Shown here in pieces: positions 1 through 7,112 of a DNA stretch of 7,112 nt. Position 1 is the stretch's first letter, and every line of letters begins with the position of its first letter. Source of the DNA: an uncultured bacterium (lineage in GTDB: Bacteria > Desulfobacterota > Desulfobulbia > Desulfobulbales > Desulfobulbaceae); the NCBI GenBank assembly GCA_903896915.1, contig CAITZN010000696.1, positions 1-7,112 on the forward strand, in the 5' to 3' direction. Below the pieces are notes generated by a model, which did not search any database, was not told where the DNA came from, and worked only from the letters and a program-made list of their open reading frames with translations. Position numbers and translations under genes: made by a program.

Positions 1-1169
1 CTGACGACTTGAAACAAGTGACGGTCAGTGGGGATGATGTGCAGAAATATTACCAGGAGAATTCCGCTACATACAATACTGCCGAACAGCGGCGGGTTCG
101 ACATATTCTATTTAAGGTCGCAAACGACGCAAGTCCGGAAGTCAAGACTGCCAAGAAGACGGAGGCGGAAAAGGTGCTGGCTCAGATTCAAAGCAAGGGG
201 GATTTTGCGCAACTGGCTACCCAGTACTCTGAAGATTCTTCTAAAAGCAAGGGGGGCGATTTAGGTCTTTTTAGTCGTGGTAAAATGGTGCAACCGTTTG
301 AGGACTCTGTTTTTTCTCTGAAAAAAGGTGAGGTCAGCGGGCTGGTGGAGACTCCGTTTGGGTATCATATAATCAAGCTTGAAGAGATCATCCCTGAAAA
401 GACACAAACCCTTGGCGAGGTCAGCGAAGCAATCCGCCAGGATCTTGAGAAAAAGGGTGGCAAAGCGATCACGTTCAAGAGGGCCTCAACAGCCTACGAA
501 GATATCATTAAATCTGGTAGTCTTGCGAAATACAGTGCTGGAAGTGGTCGTCCTGTGAGCAAAACGGATTTTTTTGCCCAAAACAACCCGCCACAGGACA
601 GCGTGGTACGCGATCGTTCTTTTCTCCAGGCTGTCTTTGCATTGAAAAAAGGTGAATTGAGTTCAATCGTCGAAATCGGCACCGGATATGCTATAATCTT
701 TGTCGATGATATAAAAGAATCGGTGATTCCTGAACTTTCCGTTGTTCGTGATCGAGCAGTTGCTGACTTTAAAAAAGTTAAGAGTATTGACCTCGCACGA
801 ACTGCCGCAGAGGATATGCTCAAAACGGTCAAAGAGAAGCAGAACTGGCCTGCAAGCCCGGACCGAAAGGAATCTGAATATTTGAAAAGGCTTGGCCCCT
901 CGGCTTCCGTTCCCGACCAGGTCCGGCAAAATGCCTTTACGCATGTCGGCCGGGCGGCGTTTCCGGAGAAGATTATCATAGTGGACAACGCTTTTTATAT
1001 CTATCAGATCATTGACTCTCGCCAGGGCAAAGACATGATGGACAAAAACAAGCGTCAAGATTTCGAACAGCAGTTGCTTGCTGTTCAGAATAATAAACTG
1101 ATGACGGACTGGCTCGGTCAGTTGAAAAAAGAGGCTAAAATTTGGACCAACGCGCAGATGTTAAAGTGA
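1..1169 (+). CDS. PpiD/SurA-like periplasmic peptidyl-prolyl cis-trans isomerase, 5'-truncated by window edge
   Basis: This is the C-terminal part of a parvulin-type foldase, expected to help fold or chaperone exported proteins in the periplasm. The frame (codons from base 3) is open to the left edge, so the TTG at 9 is probably an internal Leu and not a start. Counting that codon as residue 1, a short linker is followed by a full parvulin domain at about 28-127. It has the RxxHIL strand with His32, the GGDLG-F turn at 82-88, the F-x-L-KKGE-S segment and the closing GYHIIK with His120. A second, degenerate rotamase-like repeat lies at about 183-237; it keeps the ALKKGELS segment but has GYAII in place of GYH. 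The lysine-rich C-terminus (QLKKEAKIW) resembles PpiD tails. PpiD-like proteins usually run to about 620-640 residues, so the membrane anchor and SurA-type N-terminal domain should lie upstream. A SurA-like soluble form cannot be excluded. The family call is firm; the exact subfamily is less so. Confidence 0.88.
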   Translation, partial: DDLKQVTVSGDDVQKYYQENSATYNTAEQRRVRHILFKVANDASPEVKTAKKTEAEKVLAQIQSKGDFAQLATQYSEDSSKSKGGDLGLFSRGKMVQPFEDSVFSLKKGEVSGLVETPFGYHIIKLEEIIPEKTQTLGEVSEAIRQDLEKKGGKAITFKRASTAYEDIIKSGSLAKYSAGSGRPVSKTDFFAQNNPPQDSVVRDRSFLQAVFALKKGELSSIVEIGTGYAIIFVDDIKESVIPELSVVRDRAVADFKKVKSIDLARTAAEDMLKTVKEKQNWPASPDRKESEYLKRLGPSASVPDQVRQNAFTHVGRAAFPEKIIIVDNAFYIYQIIDSRQGKDMMDKNKRQDFEQQLLAVQNNKLMTDWLGQLKKEAKIWTNAQMLK

Positions 1170-1361
1170 TATCGGTGCGCAATGTATATCCTTCCGTCGT
1201 TTTCAGTGCGTTGGCGAATCGGGGGTACTCACAGATCATCAGCAGAAGTATAACCGGGATACGAAAAGGGTTTTTGCTCCCGATTACCGCTCCATGGTCT
1301 CCCCCTTTGTCCGTTAGTCAAGGACAGCAACAAGCATAATGGCTGGGATACAATAACTATT
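1170..1361. other. Intergenic gap between the isomerase and SNF2 genes
   Basis: This 192-base spacer contains no supported gene. A 65-codon TTG-initiated frame crosses it (1142-1339), but its product resembles nothing and it overlaps the end of the isomerase gene. I see a stem-loop at 1251-1286 and a TACAAT hexamer at 1349-1354. No well-spaced -35 box accompanies that hexamer, so I do not call a promoter. The SNF2 gene could be read through from the isomerase transcript or have its own weak promoter here. Confidence 0.6.
1251..1286. other. Imperfect 14-bp stem-loop downstream of the isomerase gene
   Basis: Bases 1251-1259 pair with 1278-1286 in 8 of 9 positions (mismatch C1254/A1283). A small internal loop (1260-1261 against 1277) follows, then 1262-1267 pair with 1271-1276 (one G-U), closed by a GGG loop. 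The structure starts 82 bases after the isomerase stop. No T-run follows on either strand, so it is not a canonical intrinsic terminator. It could be a 3'-end stabilising or processing hairpin, a weak terminator, a protein-binding inverted repeat, or chance. Confidence 0.35.
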
Positions 1362-4300
1362 TTGAATGAATTATCTTCTCTTCCCCCATCGGGATCTTCA
1401 CCTGACGCAGGTCGAGATTTCAATGACCTCTCATCCGTCTCCGCTCTTCCAGCTACAGAGCAACTGCTTCTACAGCTGATCTCTATTATCTATGAGCCTG
1501 TCTCTACTGGATTTCTTACGAGGTGTTTCGCCTCTTTGGATCCTGCCCTGTTCGGGGATCGGCGACCAGGAGGAGAAGAAATTAGCGAGATGGTTTCTCG
1601 CCTACGGCGCAAAGATTTTTTGAATGGGAAAAATCAATGCCCGCCGATCCTTGCCGAGTTGCTGACCCGTCAGGCGATCTCTCTCAATCGTTTTAGTCTA
1701 CTGGCCGCCTTTGTCGAAAAAGCAGCCCCGTTTGATTATATGCACGGGAAATGGCCCACCCGATGTTGGCGAGCGATGCGGCAATTTCGTATAGGTGTTT
1801 ACAGTCAGGATTTCGACAAGCTCGATGAGGCCTCGGCCTTTATCGAAGGTGGCTGTCACCGACATCTCAATACCGATCCTCCGGCAGTTCTAGTGGCCGT
1901 TCGTGCTTTTGACCCCGTATGGTTTGGTAGCCTTCCGGGTTCTCTCCAGTTTTTCCTTTTGGATTCTGTTGTTCGGTATTCCTTGGAAAGGTTGCATCAT
2001 TTTCCCGCTATACTCCTCTATCTTGAGAATGAACAGGCGCTGACCGTAGCTGCGGACGAACGCGTGCCTTTCCGCCGACTACTTGCCAGTAGTTATCTGC
2101 TCCAAGGCCGTCTAGAAGATTTGCAGCAACTCATTGGTCGTCATGGCGACTCTTTTCTAGGTTCTGGTTTTGCCGGTTCCGTAGCGTTTCTCGTAGGTGA
2201 TACGGAATTGGCATTCCGCCTGTTTGCCGAAGACCTGAAACAGTTACAGCAGTACGCAGGATCGGAGCCCTGTTTTTTCCTTGGTATTACCGGTTTGTTT
2301 TGTATTTTTGCTCTGCTTTCCAGAGATATGGAAGGGGACCGTGACCGTGTGCGTCAGGCAATTAATACTGTTTTGAAACGGTGTAATGGCTGTCCCGAGG
2401 AGGTTCCTTTTCGTTTTCTAGATGCGGTTATTTGTTCACCCGATGATGTCATGCCCGACATGTTGGCACTCACAGAGAATCTGGTTGCCGATGAACGAAG
2501 CCTGACCTCTCTGGTGGCCATCCTGTCCCTGTATTGGATAGGGGTGGAAATTCCACCTGATTTCCAGATAATTTTAAAGAAGCTGTATGAACAGGCCCGC
2601 GAAAATAACTATCTTTGGGTCGCTATGGAATCGGCGGAGTTGCTGGCAACTCTCGACAGTAACCACGAGGAGATGAAAAATAACGCTCAGCTCCTGGCAA
2701 CTCAGCTGAACTGTCGATACCTAACGCATATTATTGCCCCGCATGCCTCCTGGAAGCAAAGTTTGCAAAACCTGATCGAGGTAACGAGTAGGATCAGGGA
2801 ACCGGAAAGGTCGACCAGGCTGTGTTGGCTAGTCGATTATATTGACGGTACGCTTGAGCTGATCCCAAAGGAACAGAAAAAGGCGGTGGCCGGTAACTGG
2901 ACAAAAGGACGAATCATAGCTTTTAATAGGCTCCTCTTGGCCAAAGAATTCGATTATATGACCAACCAGGACCGGCTAATTTGTTCGGCCTTGCATCAGG
3001 TTGGGGAGGGAGGAGATAAAAATGGCGGATACGCCTTTGACTCCGCGAAAGCGCTACCTGCCCTCGTCGGTCATCCCCTTGTGTTTCTCCAGCGGTCACC
3101 GCAGACACCTGTTGAAATCGTAGCGGGTGAACCTGAGCTCGTGGTCGAGCGCAAGGGTGAATCGCTTTTTATTCATTTTCTGCAGGATATTGGAGAGGAT
3201 GCTGTCGCTGTTTGGGCGGAAACACCGACTCGTTTCAGAATTATTCGGGTCATTGATGAACACAGAAAAGTCGCGGAGATAACCGGCCGAGATGGGTTGC
3301 TTGTGCCCCTTGCTGCGAGCCGGCAAGTGCTGGACGCCATAGGCAACATCGCTTCCTTCATGACGGTTCATTCTGCCATTGAAGTGCCTAGTGAAGGGGT
3401 ACCTGCTGATCTTGTGGAATGCGATTCCACAATTCATATCCATATCCTTCCCTATGGCAGCGGGTTTAGAATCGAACTGTTTGTCCGTCCTTTTGCACAG
3501 GGCGGACCCTATCTTAAACCAGGCGTAGGGGTCGCGAATCTTATTGCCGAGATTGACGGTAGGCGGTTGCGAACCAAGCGGAATCTGCGGGTAGAAGAGG
3601 AGAAGGCAAGGGAGATTGAAGAAAGTTGTCCGATGCTGGACCTGGCCATTGATTTAGAACAAGAGAACAAACGGGAGTGGCATTTGCTCGACCCCGAAGA
3701 GTGCTTGCAGGTCCTCCTGGAAATTGAGGGAATCAAGGACAGTGTTATTCTCGAGTGGCCGGAGGGTGAAAAACTTGCGGTGCGCAGGCAGGCCGGCGTC
3801 AATCAGTTGAATCTCAATATTCGGACCAGCCAACAGGATTGGTTTTCGCTGTCCGGGCAATTGGAGATCGATCAGGACGAGGTGATGGAACTCAAGACCT
3901 TGCTTGATAAGGTCCGGGAAACCCGAAGCCGCTTCATTCCGATGGGGGATGGACAATTTTTGGCGTTGACTCAGGAGTTTCGCAACCGGCTTGAGGAACT
4001 CATCCTTTATGGTAACAATCAACCGGGCAGTGAGACCGAGGTTAAAATCCATCCCCTGGCCGCCATTGCTCTTGAAGAACTGACGCATCAGGCGCAGACT
4101 AATGCAGATAAGGGGTGGCGACAACGGTTGCAGGCGATTTCTGATGCGCAGGATTTGACGCCGAAAGTGCCGTCGACCCTGAAGGCTGATCTCCGTGATT
4201 ATCAGAAAGAAGGGTTTGTCTGGATGAGCCGGTTGGCACATCTGGGCGTCGGCGCCTGTCTAGCCGATGATATGGGGCTTGGCAAAACATTGCAGGCGAT

Positions 4301-5558
4301 AGCTGTCATCCTGAGCCTTGCTCACCAAGGACCTACCCTGGTCATCGCCCCTACTTCAGTCTGCATGAACTGGGAGGCGGAGATCAACAAGTTCGCCCCG
4401 ACCCTTAATTTTCATATGTTTTCTGACCTGAACCGGAACGAAATTGTTTCATCTTTGGGTAAATTCGATCTGTTGATCACCAGTTATACCTTGTTGCAGC
4501 AGGAGATTGAGCTGTTGGCGCAAGTCAGTTGGCAGTCGATTGTTCTTGATGAGGCACAGGCTATTAAGAATGCGGCGACCAAACGGTCTAAGGCGGCCAT
4601 GCGGCTGGATGGGCGGTTTCGGTTACTTACCACGGGAACCCCCATTGAAAATCATCTAGGTGAACTCTGGAATCTCTTTGCGTTCATCAATCCCGGTCTA
4701 TTGGGAACCTATAAACAGTTCAACCGTCGGTTCGGAATTCCCATTGAGAAATATCATGACAGAGAGGCGAGGCGAACACTAAAGAAACTGATACGGCCCT
4801 TTATGTTGCGGCGAATCAAATCGCAGGTTTTAGAAGAATTGCCGCCAAGAACGGAGATAACTTTGCGAGTTGAAATGCAGCCTGAGGAAATGCAGTTTTA
4901 CGAGGCACTCAGGCAGCAGGCCATCGAGAATATCGAAGGCAGTAGTGAAAAGACAGGGCGGCATCTGCGGATTCTTGCCGAAATTATGCGCTTGCGGCGC
5001 GCCTGCTGTAATCCTAAGCTCGTCAATGAGCATGTGGAAATTCCTTCAACTAAGTTGCAGGTTTTCACAGAAGTGGTGGAGGAGTTGCTTGGGGGGGGGC
5101 ACAAAGCGTTGGTCTTTAGTCAATTCACCGGGCACCTTGCCCTTCTTCGAGCCTATCTTGATGAAAGGGGTATCGTTTATAAATACCTTGACGGCACTAC
5201 CCCTACCAAAGAACGACAACAGCAGGTCGAAAGTTTCCAGGCAGGCGAGGGGGATCTTTTCCTTATCAGTCTGAAAGCTGGCGGACTGGGGCTCAACCTG
5301 ACCGCTGCTGATTATGTCATCCACATGGACCCCTGGTGGAATCCGGCCGTAGAGGATCAGGCCGCTGACCGGGCGCACCGGATCGGTCAGAAACGACCGG
5401 TCACCGTCTATCGTCTGGTTACTGCCAACACTATTGAAGAAAAAATCGTCCGGCTGCATCAGGAAAAACGCGATCTGGCCACCTCCCTCCTTGAGGGCTC
5501 TGATGTCAGTACCCGGATCAGCGCTGAAGAACTGCTGGAGCTGATCCGGTCCAGTTAA
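1362..5558 (+). CDS. Large SNF2-family ATPase (SSO1653-like subgroup) with long N-terminal region
   Basis: A cytoplasmic ATP-driven DNA translocase expected to remodel or displace DNA-bound proteins; members of this family usually lack true strand-separating helicase activity. The C-terminal motor is complete: RDYQ at 945-948, Walker A DDMGLGKT at 969-976 (Lys975), Ia (VIAPTSVCMNW), motif II DEAQ at 1063-1066, III TTGTP at 1090-1094, IV ALVFSQFT near 1249-1256, V SLKAGGLGLNL at 1303-1313 and VI DRAHRIGQ at 1336-1343. In front lie a largely helical, TPR-like stretch (about 30-450, for example 247-300), a basic WTKGR segment near 511, and beta-rich regions at about 568-710 and 780-880, the latter resembling an SNF2-associated domain (Trp827). 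No SWIM-type CxC...CxH zinc motif stands out. The frame opens after a TAA at 1251-1253, and TTG at 1362 is its first common start codon. No strong Shine-Dalgarno sequence precedes it, so the start is moderately sure. The substrate is unknown. No nuclease, methylase or other defence gene is visible beside it. Confidence 0.93.
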   Translation: MNELSSLPPSGSSPDAGRDFNDLSSVSALPATEQLLLQLISIIYEPVSTGFLTRCFASLDPALFGDRRPGGEEISEMVSRLRRKDFLNGKNQCPPILAELLTRQAISLNRFSLLAAFVEKAAPFDYMHGKWPTRCWRAMRQFRIGVYSQDFDKLDEASAFIEGGCHRHLNTDPPAVLVAVRAFDPVWFGSLPGSLQFFLLDSVVRYSLERLHHFPAILLYLENEQALTVAADERVPFRRLLASSYLLQGRLEDLQQLIGRHGDSFLGSGFAGSVAFLVGDTELAFRLFAEDLKQLQQYAGSEPCFFLGITGLFCIFALLSRDMEGDRDRVRQAINTVLKRCNGCPEEVPFRFLDAVICSPDDVMPDMLALTENLVADERSLTSLVAILSLYWIGVEIPPDFQIILKKLYEQARENNYLWVAMESAELLATLDSNHEEMKNNAQLLATQLNCRYLTHIIAPHASWKQSLQNLIEVTSRIREPERSTRLCWLVDYIDGTLELIPKEQKKAVAGNWTKGRIIAFNRLLLAKEFDYMTNQDRLICSALHQVGEGGDKNGGYAFDSAKALPALVGHPLVFLQRSPQTPVEIVAGEPELVVERKGESLFIHFLQDIGEDAVAVWAETPTRFRIIRVIDEHRKVAEITGRDGLLVPLAASRQVLDAIGNIASFMTVHSAIEVPSEGVPADLVECDSTIHIHILPYGSGFRIELFVRPFAQGGPYLKPGVGVANLIAEIDGRRLRTKRNLRVEEEKAREIEESCPMLDLAIDLEQENKREWHLLDPEECLQVLLEIEGIKDSVILEWPEGEKLAVRRQAGVNQLNLNIRTSQQDWFSLSGQLEIDQDEVMELKTLLDKVRETRSRFIPMGDGQFLALTQEFRNRLEELILYGNNQPGSETEVKIHPLAAIALEELTHQAQTNADKGWRQRLQAISDAQDLTPKVPSTLKADLRDYQKEGFVWMSRLAHLGVGACLADDMGLGKTLQAIAVILSLAHQGPTLVIAPTSVCMNWEAEINKFAPTLNFHMFSDLNRNEIVSSLGKFDLLITSYTLLQQEIELLAQVSWQSIVLDEAQAIKNAATKRSKAAMRLDGRFRLLTTGTPIENHLGELWNLFAFINPGLLGTYKQFNRRFGIPIEKYHDREARRTLKKLIRPFMLRRIKSQVLEELPPRTEITLRVEMQPEEMQFYEALRQQAIENIEGSSEKTGRHLRILAEIMRLRRACCNPKLVNEHVEIPSTKLQVFTEVVEELLGGGHKALVFSQFTGHLALLRAYLDERGIVYKYLDGTTPTKERQQQVESFQAGEGDLFLISLKAGGLGLNLTAADYVIHMDPWWNPAVEDQAADRAHRIGQKRPVTVYRLVTANTIEEKIVRLHQEKRDLATSLLEGSDVSTRISAEELLELIRSS
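5091..5099 (+). repeat. Nine-G homopolymer inside the SNF2 motor domain
   Basis: A run of nine G encodes Gly-Gly-Gly just before motif IV (LGGGHKALVFSQ). As given it keeps the frame. An extra G would lead to a TAG at 5117-5119, and loss of one G would lead to a stop at 5272-5274. Either change would remove helicase motifs V and VI. It may be a slippage-prone site or only a sequencing-sensitive tract. Confidence 0.9.
5555..5558. other. Shared TTAA: overlapping stop codons of two convergent genes
   Basis: TAA of the SNF2 gene occupies 5556-5558 on the + strand, and TAA of the glycosyltransferase gene occupies 5557-5555 on the - strand. The palindrome TTAA therefore ends both genes, and each transcript must run into the other's coding sequence before it can terminate. 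I see no strong hairpin plus T-run within about 60 bases on either side. Confidence 0.95.
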
Positions 5559-7112
5559 TCGGTTTTCACTCCCCGCAATGGGGCCATGGTGCCGACCAGT
5601 TTTGCCGGTAATCGGGGAAGGCCGCTGATCAACGAAACCAGGACCGACGCGCTGTAAGGTATTGCCTGAATCCCCAGTACCAATGTCCAGATCCGAATGT
5701 CGAGCATGTGGCCATCTTTTCGTAGTAATACACCAACAATCGCCAAACAGAGGGCAATAGCGAACAACAGTTCTTCACGGGCATCGCCCAGGGCCTTGAA
5801 AAAGGCGTTGGCTTGGGCATTCTTTGGGGTACGGAAAAAGCCTATACCTCGAGTGATGAACCCCGTGAGCATTGCCCGTGCGATGGTGTGCGAGAGCGCC
5901 AATCCCGCTATGCCGGCTGCAATGCTTTGCAGGCGTGTGGCAACCACCCTGCTCCGGTAGAGGAAAAACATCTTTAGGCTTTTGAAGAAGAACAGAACTA
6001 TTGGAAGACACGCAAAAACAATATGGGGCGGCGACAGATAATCTGGAAAAAAGATCATGCCGGCGGACCAACACAAGGCCAACAGGTTAAACAGCATATT
6101 GATGCCATCGGCAAACCAGGGGAGCCAACCGGCGAGAAAATGGTACCGCTGACCCCGGGTGAGCTTGGTTTTCTCCAGACCGAACATCGACATCATGTGA
6201 TGTCGTAGAATGAGTACAGAACCGTAGGCCCACCGGAATCGCTGTTTTTTGTAATCGAGAAAGGTGTCGGGCATCAATCCTTTGCCGAAGCTGTGAGGGA
6301 TATAACAGGCGTCGTAACCGTGTTCAAAGATGCGCAGGCCAAGTTCTGCATCCTCGGTGATGCACCACTCGGCCCAGCCACCGACCTCATCGAGGACCTT
6401 GCGGCGGACCATGGTCATGGTGCCATGCTGGATGATAGCGTTACGTTCGTTACGGGTTACCATGCCTATCTGGAAAAAACCCCGGTATTCGGCATGGCAC
6501 ATGGCTTTAAAGGCGTTTTCATCACCATCTCTGTAATCCTGAGGTGCCTGGACAATTGCCATGTTTTCGTCGGCGAAGTGTGGTGCTAAGGCTCTGAGCC
6601 AGTTGGGATTCACTATATAGTCGCTGTCAATGACCGCGACGATTTCAGCCTCTGGAGCGGTTTCTCGGAGGGCATAATTGAGTGCACCTGCCTTGAAACC
6701 CGCAAGCGGGGAGATATGGAAAAAACGGAATCGTGGGCCCAGTGTTTGGCAGTGTGCGGCAACAGGTTCCCAGACGGCAGGATCTTTGGTGTTATTGTCG
6801 ATGATTAGCACCTCAAATCTCGGATAATCGAGAGCCGCCAAGGCATTGATCGTTTCGATCATCATGTCCGGTGGTTCGTTATAGGCCGGGACATGGACGG
6901 ATATCATTGGTAATGCGTTATCATCGATAATGGTTTCATTCGGTTGCGGTAGCCGTCGCCATTTGTTGATCCAGAGTGATTCCGCCCACTCGTGTGCCTC
7001 CGCCAGGATAACGAGTATGGCGCCGGTTGCAGCAAAGAGCAGGACAATACCGACCACCAGCGTAGAGGCGGTCATGTATTGTTGCTGGAAGTCATAGACG
7101 ACCCAGACGGCA
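5555..7112 (-). CDS. Membrane family 2 glycosyltransferase, NdvB-like beta-glucan synthase, 5'-truncated by window edge
   Basis: An inner-membrane processive glycosyltransferase, likely using a nucleotide-sugar such as UDP-glucose to build a beta-glucan. The frame stays open for 12 codons upstream of the ATG at 7075-7073 up to the window end, so that ATG is probably internal; numbering here takes it as residue 1. A membrane helix (about 5-26) precedes a cytoplasmic GT-A domain (about 55-295) that starts with the ISVHVPAYNEPP strand. It carries Asp93 (IIDNN), DSD at 150-152, TED at 240-242 and QRFRW at 278-282, the full D, DxD, TED, QxxRW set. Hydrophobic segments follow near 312-345, 351-373, 383-410, 435-451 and 462-484, with FFRTPK at 413-418 before an amphipathic stretch. 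From memory of the family, the closest relatives are NdvB-type beta-1,3-glucan synthases, often ~850 residues and sometimes fused to a GH17 domain; any such domain lies outside the window. Cellulose or another glycan remains possible, but no PilZ domain follows the catalytic part. The gene converges on the SNF2 gene, sharing TTAA. Confidence 0.88.
   Translation of the reverse strand, partial: AVWVVYDFQQQYMTASTLVVGIVLLFAATGAILVILAEAHEWAESLWINKWRRLPQPNETIIDDNALPMISVHVPAYNEPPDMMIETINALAALDYPRFEVLIIDNNTKDPAVWEPVAAHCQTLGPRFRFFHISPLAGFKAGALNYALRETAPEAEIVAVIDSDYIVNPNWLRALAPHFADENMAIVQAPQDYRDGDENAFKAMCHAEYRGFFQIGMVTRNERNAIIQHGTMTMVRRKVLDEVGGWAEWCITEDAELGLRIFEHGYDACYIPHSFGKGLMPDTFLDYKKQRFRWAYGSVLILRHHMMSMFGLEKTKLTRGQRYHFLAGWLPWFADGINMLFNLLALCWSAGMIFFPDYLSPPHIVFACLPIVLFFFKSLKMFFLYRSRVVATRLQSIAAGIAGLALSHTIARAMLTGFITRGIGFFRTPKNAQANAFFKALGDAREELLFAIALCLAIVGVLLRKDGHMLDIRIWTLVLGIQAIPYSASVLVSLISGLPRLPAKLVGTMAPLRGVKTD

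Noticed and set aside
1211..1239. Promoter formed by TTGGCG at 1211-1216 and GATCAT at 1234-1239
   Set aside because: The spacing of 17 is right, but both boxes match the consensus only partly, which is expected by chance in a gap of this size.
1142..1339. 65-codon TTG-initiated frame spanning the gap after the isomerase gene
   Set aside because: It overlaps the end of the isomerase gene, has no ribosome binding site that I can see, shows no recognisable motif, and would cover the stem-loop.
1326..1354. Promoter with a TACAAT -10 box at 1349-1354
   Set aside because: No -35-like hexamer lies 16-18 bases upstream (AGCAAC at that position), and transcription would begin almost at the TTG start.
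3654..4241. 195-codon antisense frame within the SNF2 gene
   Set aside because: The opposite strand encodes a coherent protein running straight into the helicase core, and the antisense product has no recognisable features, so it is a shadow frame.
1362..5558. DISARM or another known SNF2-containing defence system
   Set aside because: No methyltransferase, DUF1998, phospholipase D or nuclease gene lies beside it; the visible neighbours are an isomerase and a glycosyltransferase. Sequence outside the window could still change this.
5535..5566. Terminator at the end of the SNF2 gene (CTGGA/TCCAG stem followed by TTTT)
   Set aside because: The stem has only five pairs with a ten-base loop, and the short T-run starts eight bases after it, so it does not meet the form of an intrinsic terminator.

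Overview
The window holds three protein-coding genes and almost no free intergenic DNA. The gene set suggests a Gram-negative bacterium with periplasmic folding factors and envelope glucan synthesis. Base composition looks roughly balanced between GC and AT. The protein styles (a SurA/PpiD-like isomerase, a very large solitary SNF2 ATPase, an NdvB-like glycosyltransferase) would fit Desulfobacterota or the former Deltaproteobacteria, but this is an impression of style and was not tested by a search.

Layout. From the left edge to 1169 on the + strand lies the C-terminal part of a PpiD/SurA-type peptidyl-prolyl isomerase; its N-terminus lies outside the window. A 192-base gap (1170-1361) follows. 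It holds an imperfect stem-loop at 1251-1286 but no convincing promoter, RNA gene or canonical terminator. From 1362 to 5558 (+) runs one 1398-residue SNF2-family ATPase of the bacterial/archaeal SSO1653-like kind. All its helicase motifs are intact in the last ~460 residues, behind a ~940-residue N-terminal region. From the right edge back to 5555 on the - strand lies a membrane-embedded family 2 glycosyltransferase with the D, DxD, TED and QxxRW signature of processive beta-glycan synthases. It most resembles the NdvB-like beta-glucan synthases and is also cut by the window edge.

The SNF2 and glycosyltransferase genes converge, and their TAA stop codons overlap in a shared TTAA, so no spacer lies between them. 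I see no functional link among the three genes: one acts in the periplasm on protein folding, one on DNA or DNA-protein complexes in the cytoplasm, and one in the inner membrane on glucan synthesis.

I found no CRISPR array, insertion sequence, tRNA, rRNA or recognisable defence operon, and I do not think this window shows a new multi-gene system. The observations most worth checking are the long N-terminal half of the SNF2 protein, a nine-G run inside its motor domain, the shared stop codons, the stem-loop after the isomerase gene, and a gating-loop-like motif in the glycosyltransferase.
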